From positions 1 to 43,763 of the forward strand of contig CANNNV010000006.1 in assembly GCA_947506155.1 (NCBI GenBank): a stretch of DNA of 43,763 bases, written 5' to 3'. Both the position numbers and the translations under genes were made by a program. Source of the stretch: Methylococcaceae bacterium (GTDB lineage: Bacteria > Pseudomonadota > Gammaproteobacteria > Methylococcales > Methylomonadaceae). Below are positions 37,120-43,763 of this stretch, piece after piece; position 1 is the first letter of the stretch; each line of letters begins with the position of its first letter. Below the pieces are notes generated by a model. That model did not search any database and was not told the DNA's origin. It worked only from the letters and a program-made list of their open reading frames with translations.

Positions 37120-38024
37120 TCGATATCGTAAACATCTATCTATCCGTGCGTCGCGACGCGGGATTCAAACTGGATGAAGTCGAGAAGTATTTATCCAGCT
37201 ACGCAAACTTTGCAATGGCCCGTGGGGATACCTATATCGCCGGCAAAACCGCCATCGAGTGGGCATCGCAAGCCTCATCAGAGAACGAACGCTCCAGGCG
37301 CAGTGACGTGTTGATCCGGTTTGCCAGATTTGCACGAGCCGAAGATGGTCGCAATGAGATTCCTCCTGATGGTGTCTTCTATGGTCGCTGGCATCGCCGT
37401 ACACCATATATCTATACCGACGAAGAAGTGCAGAAACTGATCGTGTATGCAGAGCAGCTCAAACCTATTGGCACATTGCGCCCACATACCTACAGCACGT
37501 TGTTCGGCCTATTGGCTACTACTGGGATAAGGATTTCCGAAGCACTGTCGCTACGTTTTAATGACGTTACGCCGGAAGGATTGGTGATTCGCAAAACAAA
37601 ATTCAAAAAAAGCCGCCTCTTGCCATTGCATGATTCCACCATTGAGGCCATCAATCGCTATCTGCAATGTCGCAGGCAGTTTGCCACTGCCGACGACCAT
37701 GTGTTTATTTCGCTCCGTGGAAAAAAACTCGGTTGCGGCTATGTTGCAAAAACTTTTAAAAACGTCCTCAAGGCAGCGGGCATACAAGGTCAACCGAATG
37801 GCCCCAAACCACGATTGCACGATTTCCGTCATCGCTTTGCAGTTAAATCACTGGAGTCGTGTCACGATACCGGGGATCGCTTCGCACGCCATATGCTCGC
37901 GCTTGGGACGTACATGGGACACGTTCACCCGAAGAGTACCTACTGGTATCTTCAGAGCACCCCACTACTTATGAAAAGCATTGCTGACAAATGCGAATCA
38001 TTCATCACAGGAGATCAGTCATGA
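37113..38024 (+). CDS. RIT-type tyrosine recombinase B
   Basis: GLLATTGIRISEALSLRFNDV, LHDFRHRFAVKSL, LGTYMGHVHPKSTYWYLQ. ATG at 37113 overlaps the stop of recombinase A (atgttaa). Confidence 0.88.
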   Translation: MLIDIVNIYLSVRRDAGFKLDEVEKYLSSYANFAMARGDTYIAGKTAIEWASQASSENERSRRSDVLIRFARFARAEDGRNEIPPDGVFYGRWHRRTPYIYTDEEVQKLIVYAEQLKPIGTLRPHTYSTLFGLLATTGIRISEALSLRFNDVTPEGLVIRKTKFKKSRLLPLHDSTIEAINRYLQCRRQFATADDHVFISLRGKKLGCGYVAKTFKNVLKAAGIQGQPNGPKPRLHDFRHRFAVKSLESCHDTGDRFARHMLALGTYMGHVHPKSTYWYLQSTPLLMKSIADKCESFITGDQS

Positions 38025-39016
38025 CCCCGATTGCGCCACATATCACCGATTTCTTGCGACAACGACTGCCCGTAGAGCGCGGAGCGAGTCCCAATACCTG
38101 TGAAAGTTATGCGTATACCTATCAGTTGCTCTTCGAATTCGCCAGCCAGCGCTTCAAGGTGACACCGTCCAAGCTATTCTTGGAACAGCTTGATGCGTCT
38201 CTCGTTATGGATTTTCTCTCCTATATCGAATCTCAACGAGGCAACAGCCCTCGCACCCGCAATATCCGGTTAGCGGCGATTAAATCCTTCATGCGATTCA
38301 TGGAGCACCGCGTGCCATCTGTGCTTGACCAAAGCCTGCGTATTCTTGCGATTCCAGCAAAAAAAACAGACACACCGTTAATCAGCTATCTCACTAAAAC
38401 CGAGATGGAAGCGATCCTGAATGCGCCGGATATCCGGACTCGCTCAGGAATTCGCGACCGTGCAATGCTGCACCTTGGCTTTGCCACCGGACTTCGGGTA
38501 TCCGAACTGACTGGTTTATTGCTCAACGCGGTGACATTTCAGCCGACACCGATGATCTCAGTCATGGGCAAGGGGCGTAAGCAGAGATCGTTGCCATTAT
38601 GGAAACAAACTGCGAGTGATATTCGAGCCTGGCTGGCAGTAAGGGGCAACGTGTCGACACCCGAACTCTTCGTTAATGCACGGGGCGAGTCCATGACTCG
38701 GGTCGGATTTGCATATTTGCTCGACAAATATGTTCGGGTCGCCACGCAGATATGTCCGTCTCTGAATGGAAAAAATGTCACACCTCATGTGCTTAGACAT
38801 ACCTGCGGTATGATGATTTACCAGGCGACAGGCGATTTGAGAAAAGTTTCGTTATGGCTAGGTCACGCTTTTATGCAGACGACAGAAATGTATCTTCATG
38901 CCGATCCTATGGAGAAGATTGAAGCAATTGAGGGTGCATTACCGCCAACTCTCCGGCCTGGCAAGTTTACCGTCCCGGACAAATTGATCGCGTCGCTACA
39001 TGGCAAAGTATTATGA
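38021..39016 (+). CDS. RIT-type tyrosine recombinase C
   Basis: GFATGLRVSELTGLLLNAV, TPHVLRHTCGMMIYQATGD, VSLWLGHAFMQTTEMYLHAD. ATG at 38021 overlaps the stop of recombinase B (atga). Confidence 0.9.
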   Translation: MTPIAPHITDFLRQRLPVERGASPNTCESYAYTYQLLFEFASQRFKVTPSKLFLEQLDASLVMDFLSYIESQRGNSPRTRNIRLAAIKSFMRFMEHRVPSVLDQSLRILAIPAKKTDTPLISYLTKTEMEAILNAPDIRTRSGIRDRAMLHLGFATGLRVSELTGLLLNAVTFQPTPMISVMGKGRKQRSLPLWKQTASDIRAWLAVRGNVSTPELFVNARGESMTRVGFAYLLDKYVRVATQICPSLNGKNVTPHVLRHTCGMMIYQATGDLRKVSLWLGHAFMQTTEMYLHADPMEKIEAIEGALPPTLRPGKFTVPDKLIASLHGKVL

Positions 39017-39091
39017 AAAGCAATCAAACTCTCAGAACGTCGCTTCCTTGGGTTCAACCCACTTAGCTTTCCATAACAATTTACATTCCAT

Positions 39092-39127
39092 AAAAAGCGT
39101 AATGGAAAGCTTTCCATTACGCTTTTT
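39092..39127. repeat. Perfect 36-bp palindrome downstream of the RIT genes
   Basis: aaaaagcgtaatggaaag|ctttccattacgcttttt. Confidence 0.95.
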
Positions 39128-39591
39128 CCACCATCCTATGCCCGCCCTCCATCAGCTTTCCTCACGGTTAGCTTGCCGTATAGGCGAAGGAACGGGTTTA
39201 CCGTGTTCCGCACAAGTAACAAATATGGGTTAGGTACTGTCTCTCCTCCGATGGCCTAATGTCCCTGTGACCTGACTATAAAACAGATCAACCAGCCATG
39301 TACCTTTTGGTTAGAGCCTGTCAGCACATTTGGCTCTTTCTTTTGTAACGAAGTTTATCAACAGTTCACATATATTTACCGTACCACCAAGCCTAGCCCC
39401 CTTCCGCGTTGTGCTCACAGATTCATTTCTCCCTCGCGGGATTGATTTACCTCATAAGTGAGGATGGGTTACATTGTCCCGTCAGCTTCACACAGTTTTG
39501 TTACCAAAGCCGCGTGTGACGGTAGGCTACTGCCAAGGGAATGACAGGTTTAATTTTTATAAACAGTTACTTACGCAGCTTCACGTCGCAC
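39128..39591 (-). mobile_element. Group II intron, 5' ribozyme portion only (no RT ORF)
   Basis: Minus-strand 5' end GTGCGAC (39591-39585), then GTAGCCTACCG...GCTTTGGTAACAAAA..., ATAGTCAGGTCACAGGGACATTAGGCC, GTGCGGAACACGGTAAACCCGTTCC and GAGGAAAGCTGATGGAGGGCGGG, typical of bacterial group II intron domain I-III sequence. Boundary at 39128 is inferred. Confidence 0.65.
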
Positions 39592-39672
39592 TCACAGCTC
39601 AAAGTCATCATAGGTTTGCAGCACCTCTTCACGGGTAATGCCTAAGTAGCGTAGTGTGGAACCGGTATTGCT
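39592..39672 (-). pseudogene. 3' remnant of a small tyrosine recombinase (homologue of the 40970-41521 gene)
   Basis: Minus strand encodes SNTGSTLRYLGITREEVLQTYDDFEL*. The intact gene ends SNTSSTLRYLGITREEILQTYDDFEL. Confidence 0.88.
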
Positions 39673-39702
39673 ACGGTAATTATGGTTTATAAGTTTGTAA
39701 AA

Positions 39703-39720
39703 TATATCCAAACGGATATA
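39703..39720. promoter_or_regulatory. Putative TA operator
   Basis: Perfect inverted repeat tatatcc-aaac-ggatata nine bp upstream of the toxin ATG. Confidence 0.6.
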
Positions 39721-39728
39721 ATTAAACT

Positions 39729-40055
39729 ATGAAACCTATACGCTTTCTCGGCGACTCTCTAAAATGTTTACGCGCATTTCCAAACACCGCTAAGCAAGAT
39801 GCCGGCTACCAATTAGACAAAGTGCAACATGGACAACCGGCAGATGACTTTAAGCCCATGCCCGTGATTGGTGTCGGTGTAGAAGAAATACGTGTGTGGG
39901 ATGATACCGGTACGTTTCGCGTCATTTATACCGCACGTTTAGCGGATGCCGTGTATGTGTTACATGCTTTCCAAAAGAAAACGCAAACAACGTCAAAACG
40001 CGATATTGAAATTGCAAAAGCACGTTACACCCAATTGTTACGAGGTGACATATGA
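39729..40055 (+). CDS. RelE/HigB-like toxin (phage-derived Gp49-like)
   Basis: 108 aa: MKPIRFLGDSLKCLRAFP...VEEIRVWDDTGTFRVIYTARLADAVYVLHAFQKKTQTTSKRDIEIAKARY. Confidence 0.88.
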   Translation: MKPIRFLGDSLKCLRAFPNTAKQDAGYQLDKVQHGQPADDFKPMPVIGVGVEEIRVWDDTGTFRVIYTARLADAVYVLHAFQKKTQTTSKRDIEIAKARYTQLLRGDI

Positions 40056-40339
40056 ATAACGCAACCACCGAAACCTATACCAACGTTTGGGATGCGATTA
40101 GTGATACCCCGGAAGAAGCTGCTAATCTTCAGGTACGTGCAGAGCTGATGACAAAGATTTCCAATATTGTGACAGAAAATGGCTGGACGCAAGCAGAAGC
40201 CGCAACACGATGCGGTATAACGCAGCCACGTATAAACGATTTGGTACGTGGTCGGATATCCCGTTTTTCATTAGATGCTTTAGTGAACATTGCTGCTGCA
40301 TTGGGAATGCGGGTACACGTAGAATTGGAAGCGGCTTAA
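40052..40339 (+). CDS. XRE-family (HigA-like) antitoxin
   Basis: HTH: MTKISNIVTENGWTQAEAATRCGITQPRINDLVRGRISRFSLDALVNIAAALG. Start overlaps the toxin stop (atga). Confidence 0.9.
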   Translation: MNNATTETYTNVWDAISDTPEEAANLQVRAELMTKISNIVTENGWTQAEAATRCGITQPRINDLVRGRISRFSLDALVNIAAALGMRVHVELEAA

Positions 40340-40357
40340 TTCACTAAAGGATAATTA

Positions 40358-40960
40358 GTGCTTACCGCTGGCAATAAAGGAAAGTTGGTTCGCTGGAACG
40401 AAGAAAAAGGTTATGGTTTCATAAAACCAGATAACGGTAATGCTGATATTTTTATTCACATTTCCGCCTTAAGGGAAATGAGCCGATTACCTGTGGTTGG
40501 CGATATCATTTATTATCAAACAGGTTTTGATGATAATGGTAAGATTCGCGCAATTAACGCCAAAATTGAAGGCGTATCTTCGGTGCTGACATTGAAGCCA
40601 ATGGCCAGAAAGTCAGAAATTACACATCACAAAACACATAGTCCGTATAAGCATAGGACACCCAAGACATCGCGGTCAACAAACTTGATTTTTCCAGTAA
40701 TACTTATTCTAGTTGCTATGGCAGCATTCTATAGCAAAGTAAAAAATCAGGTATCCAACAAGGATGATTCTAAATCAACTGTAAGGGAGATAGCCGAACC
40801 AATAAAAGCTGCCACACAGTTTAAGTGTGAAGGAAAAGTATATTGTTCTGACATGCACTCTTACGAAGAAGCCTTGTTTTATGTTCGTAATTGTCCAGGT
40901 ACAAAAATGGATGGCGATGGTGATGGCGAACCATGCGAAAGACAGTTTGGTGGTTTTTAA
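40358..40960 (+). CDS. Cold-shock domain protein with TM segment and C-terminal Excalibur domain
   Basis: GKLVRWNEEKGYGFIKPDNGNADIFIHISAL (CSD); NLIFPVILILVAMAAFYS (TM); CEGKVYCSDMHSYEEALFYVRNCPGTKMDGDGDGEPCERQFGGF (Excalibur). GTG start. Confidence 0.87.
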   Translation: MLTAGNKGKLVRWNEEKGYGFIKPDNGNADIFIHISALREMSRLPVVGDIIYYQTGFDDNGKIRAINAKIEGVSSVLTLKPMARKSEITHHKTHSPYKHRTPKTSRSTNLIFPVILILVAMAAFYSKVKNQVSNKDDSKSTVREIAEPIKAATQFKCEGKVYCSDMHSYEEALFYVRNCPGTKMDGDGDGEPCERQFGGF

Positions 40961-40969
40961 ACTTAGCAA

Positions 40970-41521
40970 TCACAACTCAAAGTCATCATAGGTTTGCAGT
41001 ATCTCTTCGCGAGTGATGCCCAAGTACCTTAAGGTAGAACTGGTATTGCTGTGATTGAGTACTTTGGCAATCTTCTCAAGCGGTACCTGATGGTCGTACA
41101 GCGCTTTCCCGCGTGACTTGCGCATAGAGTGGGTATTGATGGTCAGTCCTAAAATATCCCCCACCTCGCTGAAGGCTCTACCGACCGATACCCGACTGAT
41201 GGGTTTATCTTTGGCTCGGTTGCTGTGGACTTGAAATAACCAGGTATCGTTAGGGTACTCTTGGCGTCTGCGCATAATGACCGCAAGCGCGGCAGTGTTG
41301 AGCCGAATGTGTTTGGCTTTGCCGGTTTTCGCTTCGGTCAGTTTCAGTGAGCGTTCGGTCATATCCAGATCATCATACTTCAGTTGTAACAAGTCACCGA
41401 TACGCAGGGATAAGTTGACGCCAATCTTCCAAACATCGGCATAAATCGGCGGACATTTTTTGACGAGCATCGCATGAATCATGTCTACTTCTAACTTGTT
41501 TGCTCCGTCAACCGTGTTCAT
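40970..41521 (-). CDS. Small (183-aa) tyrosine recombinase/integrase lacking an evident core-binding domain
   Basis: GVNLSLRIGDLLQLKYDDLD, NTHSMRKSRGKALYDHQVPLEKIAKVLNHSNTSSTLRYLGIT. Confidence 0.88.
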   Translation of the reverse strand: MNTVDGANKLEVDMIHAMLVKKCPPIYADVWKIGVNLSLRIGDLLQLKYDDLDMTERSLKLTEAKTGKAKHIRLNTAALAVIMRRRQEYPNDTWLFQVHSNRAKDKPISRVSVGRAFSEVGDILGLTINTHSMRKSRGKALYDHQVPLEKIAKVLNHSNTSSTLRYLGITREEILQTYDDFEL

Positions 41522-41708
41522 TTATAGGTACTTCCTGATTAAAAAAACAAAAATAAAGTACATAGACTAGTCGCCTCACACACAAAAGTCAACCGGTTCA
41601 ATGAGATGCTATGTATCACAAGTACCTTGTGTTACTTAGATTGTATAAACCCACTTTTGATAGATCATAGCACTTGCTATACGATGTATACTTTCATAAT
41701 ATACAGCT

Positions 41709-42008
41709 ATGATTGACTTATCTAAAATTACAGGCTTTGAATGGAATGAAGGTAATCGTCGCAAAAACGACAAACACCAAGTCTCTATGGCCGAATCTGA
41801 GCAGCTATTTTTTAATACGCCTTTGCTGCTTTTAGCAGATAGCAAACATAGTGAGCAAGAGCAACGATTTCATGCTTTAGGTAAAACAGATAATAGTCGA
41901 CTTTTACATATTACCTTTACGTTGCGTAATCAAGGGCAAGATATTCGTGTTATTTCCGCAAGAGATATGCATAAAAAGGAGCGTACTATTTATGAGCAAG
42001 TTACTTAA
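41709..42008 (+). CDS. brnT: BrnT-family toxin
   Basis: MIDLSKITGFEWNEGNRRKNDKHQVSMAESEQLFFN...RFHALGKTDNSRLLHITFTLRNQGQDIRVISARDMHKKERTIYE. Confidence 0.9.
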   Translation: MIDLSKITGFEWNEGNRRKNDKHQVSMAESEQLFFNTPLLLLADSKHSEQEQRFHALGKTDNSRLLHITFTLRNQGQDIRVISARDMHKKERTIYEQVT

Positions 42009-42258
42009 AACCATTCCAAATTTTGCTAATGAAATGGAAGAACAAGCATTTTGGGAAAGTCATGACTCTACAGAGTATTTAGATTGGGGAAAAGTACAAT
42101 CTGTTGTGTTACCTAACCTAAAACCCACTACCAAAACAATATCATTACGTCTACCACAGCATCTTTTGGATTCTATTAAAGCGGCAGCTAATTCTCGTGA
42201 TGTCCCTTACCAATCATTGATAAAAGTCTGGCTCCAAGAAAAAGTGCATAATTCATAA
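41992..42258 (+). CDS. brnA: BrnA/CopG-family antitoxin
   Basis: MSKLLKTIPNFANEMEEQAFWESHDSTEYLDWGK...TTKTISLRLPQHLLDSIKAAANSRDVPYQSLIKVWL. Overlaps the brnT 3' end. Confidence 0.9.
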   Translation: MSKLLKTIPNFANEMEEQAFWESHDSTEYLDWGKVQSVVLPNLKPTTKTISLRLPQHLLDSIKAAANSRDVPYQSLIKVWLQEKVHNS

Positions 42259-42384
42259 TAATCAAGCATGCTGTAGTCTTAATTAATCTCAGAGTTTATA
42301 AGAACTAATAATAAGACATGTTGTGAGACAATTCAGACTCTGATTCTGTCGTCAGTGAAAAAGTGTCTCACAGTGTATACTTTG

Positions 42385-43623
42385 CTATAATTTTTCAAAC
42401 TTCACATAACTCACCATAAAAGCCAGATCTCTATCATCATCTGATAATCCCATTTTGTAAGGATTCATAGGGTTTTTTATCTTAAACTTTAAAGAAATAG
42501 CGTCATATTGTGCGGAGTAAAAATTTGGCACATACACACTGTATGTAGAAGATATTTTATGCAATGATAGATCTCTAATAACGCCATTAAAAATATGAGA
42601 ATCATTTAAAATTAAACTAAATTCAATGAACTGGTTTTCAAGCATACAAGTCCATAAAACTTCAAAATTAACTTGTATAGCTCCATTACACGGTGTAGTT
42701 GGTGTAAATAAAATTTCACTTAAATAGCCTTTCGTCCAGGAGCCATCCTGTTCTGGTGGATAAAACCCAGACACATAGCGCCAACCATCAGCATTAACTG
42801 AAAGTATCATTTCCATACCCCAATTATAGGGAAAACCCATACGTTCACGTTTTTTAAATTTTTCGATTGAGAAATCTGTCCAATTATCTATGGGAGCAAT
42901 ATAATTAATTAATTGCAAATAACTTTGCAAGTTTGCATTACAAATACGCTCATAGCAAGGCGTACTATGCGTGGAATGAAAAGAAGATAAGTCGAAATCA
43001 TCGACATCATCCAAAAACTTAGATAATCGTTCTTCTATATTTTTCGAGTCTGTTAATAATTCATCATAAAAAATATGAAAAAAATCCTCATTATTTGCGT
43101 TTTTTATCGCATGATTCCATGCAGAAATCCAATGTAACAATATGTCATCAATATCAGAAGGTTTTATATCTTCAGTTTTAAAGTTTTTTAAAACTAATGA
43201 TAAAACAGCATCAAATGGATTTCGAGTAATATGAATATAACGATGGGAAATCCAATCTGGATAATCAGGTTGAGGCCAGCATTGATAGCCTGGAAATTTA
43301 GTACCAATAAATCTAGCGTTTTTGTTAAATACAATCTGAAAAATAGATTGAACAATATACTTTAAGTGTTTCTCTCGATTTGGAATATTATGTAATAAAA
43401 AGGTTTGTTCATCTAAATTATTTAGATTAGATAATAATCTTAATCTATCTGTTTCTTCAAACAGCACATTCACTGCTGAAAAAAAATGATCGGCGCTGTA
43501 TTCGTGAAATATACTAATATCCTTGCTTAGATTCAGGCAATACCCCATATGCGTAGTACCACTACGCGGCGCGCCACCAATAGTAAGCCAAGTCAATTCT
43601 GTTTTTTTGAAGTTATTACTCAT
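42385..43623 (-). CDS. Sulfotransferase-family protein
   Basis: 5'-PSB motif WLTIGGAPRSGTTHMGYCL and 3'-PB-like RYIHITRNPFDAVLSLVLKNF. Confidence 0.8.
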   Translation of the reverse strand: MSNNFKKTELTWLTIGGAPRSGTTHMGYCLNLSKDISIFHEYSADHFFSAVNVLFEETDRLRLLSNLNNLDEQTFLLHNIPNREKHLKYIVQSIFQIVFNKNARFIGTKFPGYQCWPQPDYPDWISHRYIHITRNPFDAVLSLVLKNFKTEDIKPSDIDDILLHWISAWNHAIKNANNEDFFHIFYDELLTDSKNIEERLSKFLDDVDDFDLSSFHSTHSTPCYERICNANLQSYLQLINYIAPIDNWTDFSIEKFKKRERMGFPYNWGMEMILSVNADGWRYVSGFYPPEQDGSWTKGYLSEILFTPTTPCNGAIQVNFEVLWTCMLENQFIEFSLILNDSHIFNGVIRDLSLHKISSTYSVYVPNFYSAQYDAISLKFKIKNPMNPYKMGLSDDDRDLAFMVSYVKFEKL

Positions 43624-43763
43624 GGTTCGCCCATTTTGACACTCAGTTTTCCTAATTCCGGCGTAAGTCCCAAGTAGGTTTCCGCCGAAAATCCTATCAA
43701 TGCCAGAATCCTTATTTGCACATCCGTTAACGGCGTCATGCAGTAGTGATCTGAATCATTAAA

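Noticed and set aside
37165-37832. Antisense ORFs in the RIT recombinase B gene
   Set aside because: Shadow ORFs of a clear tyrosine recombinase CDS.

Overview
The 43.8-kb window looks like gammaproteobacterial chromosome. It starts at the 3' end of a 5S rRNA, and it contains nadE. Three zones can be read from the sequence. (1) 0.2-9 kb: a minus-strand cluster with an OprC-like TonB-dependent receptor carrying a CxxxM motif, ExbD/ExbB/TonB and a di-heme MauG/CcpA-type peroxidase. It is bracketed by two secreted proteins that share a C-terminal module. (2) 9-30.7 kb: a signalling operon with one PAS histidine kinase and three response regulators (HDOD, PP2C/SpoIIE, HD-GYP). This is followed by a run of secreted proteins: a beta-helix protein, two DUF1566-like proteins, a papain-like protease, and a metzincin fused to seven propeller/lectin-like repeats. 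GntR, PfkB and NadE come next. (3) 31-42.3 kb: a nested mobile island. It contains an iteron plasmid origin with a rep gene truncated by a Tn3-family element, a 'recombinase in trio' (RIT) remnant, the 5' half of a group II intron immediately after the stop codon of an integrase remnant, a HigBA-like TA and a CSD-Excalibur gene lying between two homologous integrase 3' ends, and a BrnTA module. The most notable signals are the ~73-aa module recurring in four otherwise unrelated secreted proteins, the Asp-to-Glu phosphoacceptor in the HDOD regulator, the seven-repeat metzincin, and the layered mobile elements with a plasmid replicon apparently fossilised in the chromosome. Family calls are from motif recognition; no database search was run.
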